In this document: positions 28,440 to 37,444 of the stretch, one piece after another
Position numbering within the stretch: position 1 is the first letter of the stretch
Layout of the letters: the number at the start of each line of letters is the position of its first letter
NCBI RefSeq assembly: GCF_003045775.1
Contig: NZ_PXNS01000001.1
Coordinates: forward strand, 558,001 to 622,000
Length of the DNA: 64,000 nucleotides
Direction: 5' to 3'
Source of the DNA: Halomonas litopenaei
GTDB taxonomy: Bacteria > Pseudomonadota > Gammaproteobacteria > Pseudomonadales > Halomonadaceae
Translations under genes and position numbers: made by a program
The notes under the pieces: generated by a model
Told to the model about the DNA's origin: nothing
Seen by the model: only the letters and a program-made list of their open reading frames with translations
The model's database searches: none

Positions 28440-29516
28440 GTGAATATCGTCATCAACAGGACGCTCTGCCCGCCGTTGGCGGGCCTTTTACTGGCCGGTG
28501 CTGCGGCGCCTGCTCTTGCACAACAGACCGTCGGAGCCGAACAGCAAGAAGCGCTGGAATCCCAGGAGGCCTCGCGCAGCGTGCAGGATATTTTCCGCGA
28601 GGAGCACGCGCTGTTTTCCGATCGCCTGACCATCGAACCCGGGATCACCTACACCTACTCGGATCGGGATAGCCTGGCACTACGCGGCTTTCTGGCACTG
28701 GACGCCATCTTTCTCGGCGAGCTGAATCTCGACAATGTCGAGACCCACATTACCACCCTGGATATCAATACCCGTTATGGCCTGACCGATCGGCTGGAAG
28801 CCAGCATCAATGTGCCCTTCGTCTATCGCACCACCACCATCCAGTCCATCGGTGGTGAGTTCTCCACAGAACGCAATGTGGAGGATGACGTCGATGAAGC
28901 CGGGCTAGGTGATATCTCGGCGAGCCTGTCCTACCGGCTGCTGCCGGAGACCGTGGAGAGGCCCGACGTGGTGGTCAGTCTGGGGGTGCGTGCGCCCACC
29001 GGCAAGGACCCCTACGGCATCGAAATCGAGCAATCCGATACCGCCGGTAACCTGTCGGTTCCCAAGGAATTGCCCACCGGCAACGGCGTCTGGGGCGTGA
29101 CTGCCGGGGTGTCGGTACTCAAGACTCTGGACCCGGCCATCGTCTTCGCCAACCTGGGCTACACCTACAATATCGAGGAAGATTTCGACGATATTTCGGC
29201 GGGTGAGGGTGATCAGCGCGCCGATGTGGATCTGGGTGACAGCATCAGCGCAGGCTTCGGTACCGCCTTTGCCTTGAATGAGCGGCTGAGTCTGGCGTTG
29301 TCCTACTCCCACGAATATATCCGCAAGACCGAGATTACTCCGGAAGGTGGCAATGAGACCGAGGTTATCGGCAGTGACGCCACTATCGGGGTGTTCAATA
29401 TCGGTGGCACCTACGCCATGACCGATTCCACCTCGGTGGTCACCAACCTGGGCATCGGCATGACCGATGACGCCTCGGATATCAGCCTGACCTTCCGTAT
29501 GCCGTTCCAGCTATAG
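28440..29516 (+). CDS. fapF: FapF-like outer-membrane beta-barrel exporter
   Basis: A 358-aa protein with signal peptide LLLAGAAAPALAQQ and a helical, probably coiled-coil N-terminal segment (AEQQEALESQEASRSVQDIF). A series of amphipathic strands follows (ITYTYSDRD, THITTLDINTRYGLTDRLEASINVPF, LSYRLLPE, LALSYSHEYIR), ending in aromatic-type MPFQL. This layout matches FapF, the trimeric pore that exports Fap subunits. The GTG at 28440 has AAGGAG 6 nt upstream; an upstream in-frame ATG at 28326 is less likely. It is the last gene of the operon. Confidence 0.82.
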   Translation: MNIVINRTLCPPLAGLLLAGAAAPALAQQTVGAEQQEALESQEASRSVQDIFREEHALFSDRLTIEPGITYTYSDRDSLALRGFLALDAIFLGELNLDNVETHITTLDINTRYGLTDRLEASINVPFVYRTTTIQSIGGEFSTERNVEDDVDEAGLGDISASLSYRLLPETVERPDVVVSLGVRAPTGKDPYGIEIEQSDTAGNLSVPKELPTGNGVWGVTAGVSVLKTLDPAIVFANLGYTYNIEEDFDDISAGEGDQRADVDLGDSISAGFGTAFALNERLSLALSYSHEYIRKTEITPEGGNETEVIGSDATIGVFNIGGTYAMTDSTSVVTNLGIGMTDDASDISLTFRMPFQL

Positions 29517-29558
29517 AGCGGTTGGCATTTAACCAGCGCAAGAACGCTCGCCAGTGAG

Positions 29559-29583
29559 TCGGCTGACCCTCGGGGTCGGCCGA
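29559..29583 (+). terminator. Hairpin, probable end of the amyloid operon
   Basis: TCGGCTGACCC and GGGTCGGCCGA form an 11-bp stem with one T-G pair and loop TCG. The T tail is weak. Confidence 0.45.
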
Positions 29584-29708
29584 TTGCGTTGGTGCCTCTG
29601 GTCTTGATGCGCTCTCCTGGCCATCGTGACATGGGCCGACCCGCGACTCGCCCCCGACCGGGCGGCGATGGCATACTAGGCGCCGAATCGAATGTCGACG
29701 GTACCTGC

Positions 29709-30044
29709 ATGCTCAAGACCTTGGCGATAGTGCTGCTGGCACTGCTCGCCCTGCTTCAGTATCGACTGTGGCTGGGCCAGGGCGGTGTCATGGAAATGAA
29801 TGAAGTCAGCGGGCGGGTGGCGGCGCTGGAGGCGGAAAACCAGCCCCTGCGCGATCGCAATGCTCGCCTTAGCGCCGAGGTGGTGGACCTCAAGACCGGT
29901 CTCGATGCCATCGAGGAACGCGCTCGCAGCGATGTGGGCATGGTGCGCACCGACGAGCAGTTCTTCTGGGTGCCCGGGGTCGAGACCGACGTCGCCCCGG
30001 TGGCCCAACCGACACCGGGATCTGCCCAGGGGGCCAGTGAATGA
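29709..30044 (+). CDS. ftsB: Cell division protein FtsB
   Basis: A 111-aa bitopic membrane protein of the FtsBLQ divisome complex. A short N-terminal membrane helix (LKTLAIVLLALLALLQYRLWLG) is followed by a coiled coil with heptad character (NEVSGRVAALEAENQPLRDRNARLSAEVVDLKTGLDAIEERARSDVGM) and the family ending VRTDEQFFWV. I start at the ATG at 29709; upstream sequence is not coding-like. Its stop overlaps the ispD start by 4 nt, the usual ftsB-ispD-ispF arrangement. Confidence 0.92.
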   Translation: MLKTLAIVLLALLALLQYRLWLGQGGVMEMNEVSGRVAALEAENQPLRDRNARLSAEVVDLKTGLDAIEERARSDVGMVRTDEQFFWVPGVETDVAPVAQPTPGSAQGASE

Positions 30045-30769
30045 GCCGACTGTGGCTGATCGTGCCGGCGGCGGGCGTCGGCAAGCGGGTCGGCGGGACC
30101 TGCCCCAAGCAGTATCTCGAAGTGGCGGGGCGACCGGTGCTGGCGCATACCCTGGCGCGGCTGCATCAGAGCTTTCCCGAGGCGCGGCTGTGCCTGTGCC
30201 TGGCGCCCGATGACGACTGGTTCGACCCGGCGCTGGTCCCCTTTACCGACTGGCAGCGGGTGGCCGGCGGCGCCGAGCGCGTGCACAGCGTGGTCAATGC
30301 CCTGGCGGCGGTCGCCGCCCAAGGCGCCCCCGATGACCTGGTGCTGGTGCACGACGTGGCGCGCCCCTGTGTCAGCGCCGATGACCTGTCACGGCTCTAC
30401 AACGCTGCCCTCGCGAGCCCTGACGGGGCGCTGCTGGCCTCGCCGGTGGCGGATACCATCAAGCGTGACGATGGCCAGGGGGCGGTGGCGAACACCGAGG
30501 ACCGACGGGGTCTGTGGCAGGCCCAGACGCCCCAGGCATTTCGCTTTGCTCTGCTTCAGGAAGCTCTGGCCCGGGCGCTGGCGCCGGACGGCATCGGTGT
30601 CGGCCGGATCACCGACGAGGCGTCGGCGGTGGAGGCCCTGGGCCGCGCGCCCCGACTGGTCGCCGGTCGCCGCGACAATATCAAGATCACCCACCCCGAG
30701 GACCTGCGCCTGGCCGAGTTGATCCTGGCCGGCGACGCGGTGCTCCGGGATCTGCACGAGAGTTCATGA
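30041..30769 (+). CDS. ispD: 2-C-methyl-D-erythritol 4-phosphate cytidylyltransferase
   Basis: A 242-aa MEP-pathway enzyme that joins CTP to methylerythritol phosphate. The N-terminal nucleotide site [31 protein letters not shown] and the signature [13 protein letters not shown] are intact, and [12 protein letters not shown] closes the protein. It overlaps ftsB and ispF by 4 nt each, so the three genes are translationally coupled. Confidence 0.95.
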   Translation: MSRLWLIVPAAGVGKRVGGTCPKQYLEVAGRPVLAHTLARLHQSFPEARLCLCLAPDDDWFDPALVPFTDWQRVAGGAERVHSVVNALAAVAAQGAPDDLVLVHDVARPCVSADDLSRLYNAALASPDGALLASPVADTIKRDDGQGAVANTEDRRGLWQAQTPQAFRFALLQEALARALAPDGIGVGRITDEASAVEALGRAPRLVAGRRDNIKITHPEDLRLAELILAGDAVLRDLHESS

Positions 30770-31320
30770 ACATGCTGCTGCCCCTGCGCATAGGCCACGG
30801 CTTCGACGTCCATCGCTTCGGCGAGGGTGACCACCTGATGATCGGGGGCGTGCGACTGCCCTTCGATCGGGGGTTCGTGGCGCACTCCGATGGCGACGTT
30901 CTGTTGCATGCCATCAGTGATGCGCTGCTGGGCGCCTGCGCCCTCGGTGATATCGGTCACCTGTTTCCGGATACCGACCCTGAGTGGAAGGGCGCCGACA
31001 GTCGCGACCTGCTGCGGCGGGTGGTGGCACGGGTGGCGCAGGCCGGCTACCGGGTGGCCAACCTGGACGCCACCCTGATGGCCCAGGCGCCGAAGATGGC
31101 ACCGCATCTCGGTGCCATGCGCGACGCCCTGGCCGAGGACCTGGGCATCGACAGGGGCGCCATCAACGTCAAGGCCACCACGACAGAGCGTCTCGGCTTC
31201 ACCGGGCGTGGCGAGGGCATCGCCGCCGAGGCGGTGGTGCTGATGGCGGCCATTGACAATGATGCCACCAGCGCCGCCGGGGACCCTGGCGCCAGTGTCA
31301 CGAGGGCCGAATCGACATGA
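30766..31320 (+). CDS. ispF: 2-C-methyl-D-erythritol 2,4-cyclodiphosphate synthase
   Basis: A 184-aa MEP-pathway enzyme. Zinc-binding and active-site segments are present: [60 protein letters not shown] and [24 protein letters not shown]. The C-terminal ~25 residues after VVLMAA are an extra Ala/Asp-rich tail. The ATG overlaps the ispD stop by 4 nt and the stop overlaps the truD start by 4 nt. Confidence 0.95.
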   Translation: MNMLLPLRIGHGFDVHRFGEGDHLMIGGVRLPFDRGFVAHSDGDVLLHAISDALLGACALGDIGHLFPDTDPEWKGADSRDLLRRVVARVAQAGYRVANLDATLMAQAPKMAPHLGAMRDALAEDLGIDRGAINVKATTTERLGFTGRGEGIAAEAVVLMAAIDNDATSAAGDPGASVTRAEST

Positions 31321-32492
31321 GCGATGCCATCGTCTGGCCCCCGGACTGGCCGCGCTATCTGGACGAGCGTTTCGGCGCCCCGATGGCTGGGCGTTACCGG
31401 GAAACCCCCGAGGATTTCCAGGTCGAGGAGGACCTTGGGTTCGCTCCTGAGGGCCAGGGCGAGCACCTGTGGCTGTGGATCGCCAAGCGTGACACCACCA
31501 CCGCCAGGGTCGCCTCGACCCTGGCCCACCAGTGTCAGGTGAGTCGCCGCGACGTCGGTTATGCCGGCATGAAGGACCGCACGGCGGTAACGCGTCAGTG
31601 GTTCTCGGTGCATCTTGCGGGGCGTGAGGCGCCGAAAGATCTCGACGCACGACTGGCGGCGGAGGGCTATGTGGTCGAGGCCGCCAGCCGTCATCCGCGC
31701 AAGCTCAAGCGTGGGGTCCATCGCGGCAACCGCTTTCGTCTGAAGCTGACCGGCGAGGTGGCTCGGGACCCTGGGCTCGAACAGCGCTTCGAGGCCTTGG
31801 TGAGCGACGGGGTGCCCAACTATTTCGGGCCCCAGCGGTTCGGTCACGAGGGGCGCAACCTGAGCAAGGCCTGTGCGGTGCTCGAGCGCGGCTGGCGCAA
31901 GCGTGATGACCGCGAGGGCATGCTGTTGTCCGCCGCTCGCAGCTACCTGTTCAACGCCCAGTTGGCCGAGCGTCTGCGCAGGGGCTGCTGGCGAGAGGTG
32001 CTGGCCGGCGATGTGATGATGCTGGAAGGTACCCACAGCCTGTTCGACGTGGAAAGCCCCGATGACGCCTTGAAGGCGCGCCTCGAGCAAGGCGACATCC
32101 ATCCCGCCGGGGTACTCTGGGGGACCGGTGGCAGTCGCGCCCGGGAGCGAGCCGAGGCGCTGGAGCAAGACGTCCTGGCCGAGGCGCCGGCGCTTTGCGC
32201 CGGACTCGAGAAGGCCAGGGTCAAGGCGTCCCGACGGGCGTTGAGAGTCATGCCCACCGAGGCCCGTCTATGGCGTCAGGGCGACGCGGTGTGGCTCGAG
32301 TTCCGCTTGCCCGCCGGGGCCTTTGCCACCGCCGTGCTGCGTGAGCTGATGGATCACCCCACCTTGAGCTTTCGCAACGCGCCGTCCGTCGACGAGCCTT
32401 TAGTGAAGGAGCCTGTGGCCAGGCAGCCTGGGGAAGAGCTGACCGGGGACGCGCAACCAGTGGCCGAGCAACACCAGGGAGATACACCATGA
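31317..32492 (+). CDS. truD: tRNA pseudouridine(13) synthase
   Basis: A 391-aa TruD. The catalytic Asp (about D87) lies in [19 protein letters not shown], and [15 protein letters not shown] is the second signature. [18 protein letters not shown] forms the conserved C-terminal motif. About 35 residues after the conserved end ([18 protein letters not shown]...) look like a dispensable acidic tail. It overlaps ispF and surE by 4 nt, as part of the ftsB-to-rpoS gene chain. Confidence 0.94.
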   Translation: MSDAIVWPPDWPRYLDERFGAPMAGRYRETPEDFQVEEDLGFAPEGQGEHLWLWIAKRDTTTARVASTLAHQCQVSRRDVGYAGMKDRTAVTRQWFSVHLAGREAPKDLDARLAAEGYVVEAASRHPRKLKRGVHRGNRFRLKLTGEVARDPGLEQRFEALVSDGVPNYFGPQRFGHEGRNLSKACAVLERGWRKRDDREGMLLSAARSYLFNAQLAERLRRGCWREVLAGDVMMLEGTHSLFDVESPDDALKARLEQGDIHPAGVLWGTGGSRARERAEALEQDVLAEAPALCAGLEKARVKASRRALRVMPTEARLWRQGDAVWLEFRLPAGAFATAVLRELMDHPTLSFRNAPSVDEPLVKEPVARQPGEELTGDAQPVAEQHQGDTP

Positions 32493-33235
32493 GGAGACTG
32501 CTGCTATCCAACGACGACGGCGTCAACGCGCCTGGCTTGAAGGCCTTGCATGACGCCCTCAGCCCCTATGCCAAGCTCAGGGTGGTCGCCCCCGATCGTG
32601 ATCGCAGCGGTGCCAGCAACTCCCTTACCCTGTCGCGTCCGCTGTCGCTCAGCCCCATGGACAGCGGCTTCTACAGCGTCGACGGTACCCCCGCCGACTG
32701 TGTCTATCTTGGCGTCAACGGCGTCTGGGACGAGACGCCGGATCTGGTGATCTCGGGTATCAACCATGGCGGCAACCTGGGCGACGACGTGCTCTACTCG
32801 GGCACCGTGGCGGCGGCCATGGAAGGGCGCAATCTGGGCATGACGGCCATCGCCGTGTCACTGGTCGGGCACCGCTACTTCGAGACCGCTGGCCGGGTGG
32901 CGGCGAGCCTGGTAGGGGCACTGGAGCAGCTTTCGCTGCCGCCGCGCAGCCTGCTCAATGTCAATGTGCCGGATGTGCCGTGGGAGGAGCTGCGCGGCTT
33001 TCGCGTCACTCGCATGGGCTATCGTGGCCCCGCCGAACGCCCCATCGAGACGCGCGATCCCCGTGGACGGTTGCGCTACTGGATCGCCCCGGTGGGGGAA
33101 AATGCCGACGATGCGCCGGACACGGACTTCGCCGCGGTGGCGGAGGGTTACGTCTCCATCACCCCGCTGCAGACCGATCTGACCCGACACGCCGCACGCG
33201 ATGATGTGCAGGACTGGCTTGATGCGCTCACCTGA
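32489..33235 (+). CDS. surE: 5'/3'-nucleotidase SurE
   Basis: A 248-aa stationary-phase survival phosphatase acting on nucleoside monophosphates. The metal-binding start [17 protein letters not shown] (two Asp) and [27 protein letters not shown] are intact, as is [12 protein letters not shown] near the C-terminus. It overlaps truD by 4 nt and is followed by pcm with about 16 nt between stop and start. Confidence 0.96.
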   Translation: MRRLLLSNDDGVNAPGLKALHDALSPYAKLRVVAPDRDRSGASNSLTLSRPLSLSPMDSGFYSVDGTPADCVYLGVNGVWDETPDLVISGINHGGNLGDDVLYSGTVAAAMEGRNLGMTAIAVSLVGHRYFETAGRVAASLVGALEQLSLPPRSLLNVNVPDVPWEELRGFRVTRMGYRGPAERPIETRDPRGRLRYWIAPVGENADDAPDTDFAAVAEGYVSITPLQTDLTRHAARDDVQDWLDALT

Positions 33236-33251
33236 TCTCAGAGGCGTCGGC

Positions 33252-33887
33252 ATGACGTCCCAGCGAACCCGGGACCGCATGGTCAGCCGCATGCGCGAGC
33301 AGGGCATTCGCTCGTCTCGCGTGCTCGAGGTGATGGCGCGGGAACCTCGCCATCTGTTCCTTGACGAGGCCCTGGCGCATCGTGCCTACGAAGATACCGC
33401 GCTGCCGATCGGCCACGGCCAGACCCTGTCGCAGCCCTGGATCGTCGGACGCATGAGCGAGCTGATCCTCGAGCAGGCGCCCGAGCGAGTGCTGGAGGTG
33501 GGGACCGGGTCAGGCTACCAGACGCTGATCCTGGCACGTCTGGTGACGGAACTCTGGTCGGTGGAGAGGATCAATGCTCTGCATCGTATCGCCGCCTCAC
33601 GCCTGCGCCTGTTGAAGACCTACAACGCGCGCTTGAGGCTGGCCGACGGCGGGCACGGGTGGCCCGAGGCCGCCCCCTTCGACGCCATCCTGCTGACCGC
33701 CTGTGCCAGCGAACTGCCCGAACCTCTGCTGTCCCAGCTGGTGGACGGCGGCGTGCTGATCGCGCCGCTGGAAGGGCACGATGGACGCCAGTGGCTGACC
33801 CGTGTAAGGCGCGAGGGAGAGCGCTTTGAATTCGAACGGCTGGAGCCGGTACGCTTCGTGCCGTTACTTGAAGGAGTAATTCGTTGA
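33252..33887 (+). CDS. pcm: Protein-L-isoaspartate O-methyltransferase
   Basis: A 211-aa SAM-dependent methyltransferase that repairs isoaspartyl residues. It has RVLEVMAREPRHLFLDEALAHRAYEDTALPIGHGQTLSQPWIVGRM, the SAM loop VLEVGTGSGYQTLILA, and GGVLIAPLEG. The start at 33252 (MTSQRTRDRM) fits the family and follows GAGG; an ATG at 33222 would overlap surE. It is followed by a TTG-started DUF368 gene that overlaps its stop. Confidence 0.94.
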   Translation: MTSQRTRDRMVSRMREQGIRSSRVLEVMAREPRHLFLDEALAHRAYEDTALPIGHGQTLSQPWIVGRMSELILEQAPERVLEVGTGSGYQTLILARLVTELWSVERINALHRIAASRLRLLKTYNARLRLADGGHGWPEAAPFDAILLTACASELPEPLLSQLVDGGVLIAPLEGHDGRQWLTRVRREGERFEFERLEPVRFVPLLEGVIR

Positions 33888-34876
33888 AACATTCGCTAGG
33901 CCTCTACCTCCGGGGTGCGGGCATGGGGGCGGCGGATGCCGTCCCGGGAGTCTCCGGGGGCACCATTGCCTTCGTCACCGGCATCTACGAGGAGCTGATC
34001 CACACCATCAAGCGCTTCGGTCCCAGTGCCTTCGGGGCGCTGAAACAGGGCGGCGTCAGGGGGCTCGTCGCTCACCTGAACCTGCGCTTCCTGCTTCCGC
34101 TGATGGCCGGCATCCTGACCAGCCTGATCACCGTGGCTCACCTGGTGGTGTGGCTGCTGGATAGCCATCCGCTGCTGCTCAACGGCTTCTTCTTTGGCCT
34201 GGTGGCGGCGTCGGCGCTGGTGGTCGGCAAGCACCCGGCCGACTGGCGCTGGTGGCACATGCTGCCGCTGGCGCTGGGACTGGTGCTGGCCCAGGCGCTG
34301 CCGTCGCTGATGCCGCTGGTCAACGCCCTCGGCAGCCCCTCGCTGGTACTGGTCGTCGGTGGCGCCATCGCCATCAGCGCGATGCTGTTGCCCGGCGTCT
34401 CGGGCAGCTTTCTTTTGTTGAGCATGGGCCTCTACGACGTGGTGATGCAGGGGATCCGCGGTTTTGATGTACCGCTGCTGGGGCTGTTTGCCCTGGGGTG
34501 CCTGGTTGGCCTTTTCACCTTTTCGCGTCTGCTGTCGTGGCTGCTGCGACGTCATCACACCGCCACCCTGCAGCTGCTGGTCGGCTTCATCGTGGGCTCG
34601 CTGCCGATCCTCTGGCCCTGGCGGGAGCTGACGCGCTATCAGCTAGGCAGTGACAATCAAGTCATCCCGCTGGACTATCGTTATCTGGCCCCCTGGGATT
34701 ATTCTGCGGTGACCGGAGAGGCCGCGCAGCTGGTGGGGGTGACGCTGCTCGCCATCCTCGGCATGCTGGTGGTCCTCATCGTTGCCAGGGTTGGCGCTTC
34801 GTCCGCCGCCCGCGAAGACGCCAACGCTAGCCGCTCGACGCGGTCAGCCGACAAGGAGACACCACACGATGCATAA
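33884..34876 (+). CDS. DUF368 family membrane protein
   Basis: A 330-aa polytopic membrane protein, about eight to nine helices, with the family start GAGMGAADAVPGVSGGTIAFVTGIYEELI and repeat-like LLPGVSGSFLLLSMGLYDVVM. DUF368 proteins belong to the superfamily now linked to undecaprenyl-phosphate flipping (PopT/DUF368), a function I infer from family membership only. The TTG start at 33884 overlaps the pcm stop and has AAGGAG 8 nt upstream. It is inserted between pcm and nlpD. Confidence 0.88.
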   Translation: MKHSLGLYLRGAGMGAADAVPGVSGGTIAFVTGIYEELIHTIKRFGPSAFGALKQGGVRGLVAHLNLRFLLPLMAGILTSLITVAHLVVWLLDSHPLLLNGFFFGLVAASALVVGKHPADWRWWHMLPLALGLVLAQALPSLMPLVNALGSPSLVLVVGGAIAISAMLLPGVSGSFLLLSMGLYDVVMQGIRGFDVPLLGLFALGCLVGLFTFSRLLSWLLRRHHTATLQLLVGFIVGSLPILWPWRELTRYQLGSDNQVIPLDYRYLAPWDYSAVTGEAAQLVGVTLLAILGMLVVLIVARVGASSAAREDANASRSTRSADKETPHDA

Positions 34877-36029
34877 GACTCTCGTCATCTCCAGCCTGGC
34901 GCTGGTCCTGGCCGGCTGTGTCAATCAGCAGGGCCCGAGCCAGCCGGTCCAGGTTCAGGACCTGTCGTCGGCCCGTGCCGCCCAGGTGCCTGCGCAGTAC
35001 ACCGTCGAGTCCGGCGATACGCTGTACGGCATCGCCTGGCGCCACGATATGGACTTCCGCGAACTGGCCCGGATCAACAATATCCAGCCTCCCTACCGCA
35101 TCGACGTCGGCCAGACGCTGAGCCTGTCGGCCAACGGTCAAGCCCCGTCGTCGGGCGCCGGTAGCCAGCAGGTAGCGGGCGCGCAGGCAGGCCAGGGCGG
35201 GGCGGTGGCAACGCCCCTCGGCCAGGAAAGTCAGAACGCTCAGCCCTCCTCCGAGGATCTCGAGTGGCTGTTGCCGGACGGCAGCACCGAGACCGTGAGC
35301 GCGAGTACCGAGCAGATCAGCGGTACCGCGGCCCAGGGCGCAGCCGCCGTGGCCGGTGTCAGCGCGACCGCTCCGGGACCGGTGTACGACTACGACACCC
35401 CCGGCGCCGATGGCAGCCTGAGCAGTCAGGATGAGGCCGAACGCGCCCAGCGCGAAGCCGAGGAATCGGTGGTGGCGGCCGCCGAGGAAGAGGCCAGGGC
35501 ACAGCAACAGCAGCAGGCCGAGGCTAGCGATTCTGCACAGTCAGAAACCGTGGCCGCCAACGCTTCGCAGGACAGCGGCAGCAGCAGCCAGGCGACGTCT
35601 TCCAGTGGCGGCGAAAGCGCTTCAATCGGCGGGTCCCGGACCTATACGCCGGTCGATGAGGTCCCCTGGCAGTGGCCGGCCGACGGCCAGATTGTCAGCC
35701 AGTTCGGCGAGAGTTCGAGCATCACCGCCGGCATTGATATCGGCGGTCAAAAGGGGCAACCTGTCAGAGCGGCGGGGCCGGGCAAGGTGGTCTACGCGGG
35801 CAGCGGTGTGCGGGGCTACGGCAAGCTCATCCTGCTCAAGCATAACGATGAATACCTGAGTGCCTACGCCCACAACGACAGTCTCAAGGTCAGCGAGAAC
35901 GATGTCGTCGAGGCAGGCCAGGTCATCGCCACCATGGGCGATTCCGACGCCGAGGACGTACGCCTGCATTTCGAGGTGCGCAAGGACGGTCAGCCGCAGG
36001 ATCCGACGAAATATCTTCCTTCCCGTTGA
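34869..36029 (+). CDS. nlpD: NlpD lipoprotein, LysM and LytM domains
   Basis: A 386-aa outer-membrane lipoprotein with lipobox LVLAGC (Cys17). A LysM domain (YTVESGDTLYGIAWRHDMDFRELARINNI) binds peptidoglycan, a long Ala/Gln/Ser-rich linker follows, and an M23/LytM domain ends the protein (GIDIGGQKGQPVRAAGPGKVVYAG; YLSAYAHND; VRLHFEVRKDGQPQDPTKYLP). The first zinc-ligand His is replaced (TAGIDI), as in degenerate NlpD proteins that activate AmiC instead of cutting murein. It precedes rpoS, the classic arrangement. Confidence 0.94.
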   Translation: MHKTLVISSLALVLAGCVNQQGPSQPVQVQDLSSARAAQVPAQYTVESGDTLYGIAWRHDMDFRELARINNIQPPYRIDVGQTLSLSANGQAPSSGAGSQQVAGAQAGQGGAVATPLGQESQNAQPSSEDLEWLLPDGSTETVSASTEQISGTAAQGAAAVAGVSATAPGPVYDYDTPGADGSLSSQDEAERAQREAEESVVAAAEEEARAQQQQQAEASDSAQSETVAANASQDSGSSSQATSSSGGESASIGGSRTYTPVDEVPWQWPADGQIVSQFGESSSITAGIDIGGQKGQPVRAAGPGKVVYAGSGVRGYGKLILLKHNDEYLSAYAHNDSLKVSENDVVEAGQVIATMGDSDAEDVRLHFEVRKDGQPQDPTKYLPSR

Positions 36030-36133
36030 GAAACGGCAGTTTCTCCAGGATGAGCGTCACACAATAATAATCTTTGGCGTTGATCGTAGTGGGTGACGAC
36101 AACGCCGGGTCGCAACCACGGGGTAGCTATACG

Positions 36134-37135
36134 ATGAGCATGCTTGAACGGGATCTTCAGGATGTGAATCTCGAAACGGTAGACGAGGCTGACGAGGACG
36201 CCGTCGAGGACGTGACGGACGAGGCCGAAGAGGTCGAGGAAGCCGACGACGAGACTCAGGCGTTCGAGAAGGCGCTGGGTCGCGAGGATCGCTATGCGCG
36301 CCAGAGCCTCGACGCCACCCAGATCTACTTGAACGAGATCGGCTTCTCGCCATTGCTGACGCCGGAGGAAGAGGTCTATTTCGGCCGTCTGGCGCGCAAG
36401 GGCGACCCCCAGGGGCGGGCACGGATGATCGAGTCCAACCTGCGCCTGGTGGTGAAGATCGCGCGCCGCTACCTCAATCGTGGCCTGACCCTGCTGGACC
36501 TGATCGAAGAGGGCAACCTCGGCCTGATTCGTGCGGTGGAGAAGTTCGATCCGGAGCGCGGCTTTCGCTTCTCGACCTACGCCACCTGGTGGATTCGCCA
36601 GACCATCGAACGGGCGCTGATGAATCAGACCCGCACGATTCGCCTGCCGATCCACGTGGTCAAGGAACTCAACATCTACCTGCGCGCCGCCCGCGAGCTG
36701 ACCCAGAAGCTCGATCACGAGGCCACCGCCGAAGAGATCGCCGAACATCTGGACAAGCCCGTCGAGACCGTCAAGAAGATGATGGGGCTCAACGAGCGGG
36801 TGTCCTCGGTCGACTACCCCATGGGCGGCGAGAGCGACAAGCCGTTGATCGAGACCCTCACCGACGACAACGAGCAGGGGCCCGAGTCGACGTTGGTCGA
36901 CGGTGACGTCAAGGCCCACGTCAATCACTGGCTGGCGGAGCTTACCGAGAAACAGTGCGAGGTGGTGGTGCGACGCTTTGGCCTTCGTGGCCACGAGGCC
37001 GCCACCCTGGAGCAGGTCGGCGAGGAGATCGGCCTGACCCGCGAGCGGGTGCGCCAGATTCAGGTCGAGGCGCTCAAGAAGCTGCGCCGGATGCTCGACA
37101 AGCAGGGCCTGTCGCTGGACGCCATCTTCGAGTAG
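36134..37135 (+). CDS. rpoS: RNA polymerase sigma factor RpoS
   Basis: A 333-aa stationary-phase/general stress sigma factor. After an acidic N-terminus come region 1.2 ([32 protein letters not shown]), region 2 ([64 protein letters not shown] in overlapping segments), region 3, and region 4 with the [18 protein letters not shown] helix-turn-helix. The N-terminus is more Glu/Asp-rich than in enterics. The ATG at 36134 follows GGGGTAG. It closes the surE-pcm-nlpD-rpoS chain. Confidence 0.97.
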   Translation: MSMLERDLQDVNLETVDEADEDAVEDVTDEAEEVEEADDETQAFEKALGREDRYARQSLDATQIYLNEIGFSPLLTPEEEVYFGRLARKGDPQGRARMIESNLRLVVKIARRYLNRGLTLLDLIEEGNLGLIRAVEKFDPERGFRFSTYATWWIRQTIERALMNQTRTIRLPIHVVKELNIYLRAARELTQKLDHEATAEEIAEHLDKPVETVKKMMGLNERVSSVDYPMGGESDKPLIETLTDDNEQGPESTLVDGDVKAHVNHWLAELTEKQCEVVVRRFGLRGHEAATLEQVGEEIGLTRERVRQIQVEALKKLRRMLDKQGLSLDAIFE

Positions 37136-37297
37136 TCCCGTCAGCCTGGCGTGACCAGGGTACTGTCGGTGGAGGTACCCGCTAGTAGATGATGTCAGTG
37201 CATGCTGGAGCGCTTGGATAGAGGCATGTGCTCGACCTTCAAGACTGACCCCGTGAGACGTATCCATAAGCGCCGGGCCAAGCCTGGCGCTTTTTTT
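37136..37297 (+). ncRNA. Candidate Rsm/Csr-type small RNA downstream of rpoS
   Basis: Between the rpoS stop and a terminator lies a segment with GGA motifs displayed in hairpin loops. GGGTAC-GTACCC (37158-37163/37175-37180) has GGA in an 11-nt loop; GTGCATGC-GCATGTGC (37198-37205/37224-37231) has two GGA in an 18-nt loop. GTCAGT/ACTGAC could enclose the second. rsmZ lies downstream of rpoS in Pseudomonas. No separate promoter was recognised, so it may instead be the rpoS 3' untranslated region. Confidence 0.35.
37269..37297 (+). terminator. Rho-independent terminator after rpoS
   Basis: AGCGCCGGGC pairs with GCCTGGCGCT (one G-T pair), loop CAA, followed by TTTTTT. Confidence 0.88.
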
Positions 37298-37444
37298 AGT
37301 GGTTTTGTCTGGTTGCTATCTAAGTATTGGTTTAACTAGCTGTCTCGGAAGAGTTTTATGGACTTATATGCCATGAAATACCCTTTTCTATTGAGCATAA
37401 TATGGTGACAACACTAGCCTCTGCACACTGACCTCGGAGTCCCC
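37298..37444. other. AT-rich region upstream of alr
   Basis: An AT-rich gap likely to hold the alr promoter. CATAAT at 37395-37400 resembles a -10 box, but no good -35 box is seen at the right distance. Nothing else is recognisable. Confidence 0.35.
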
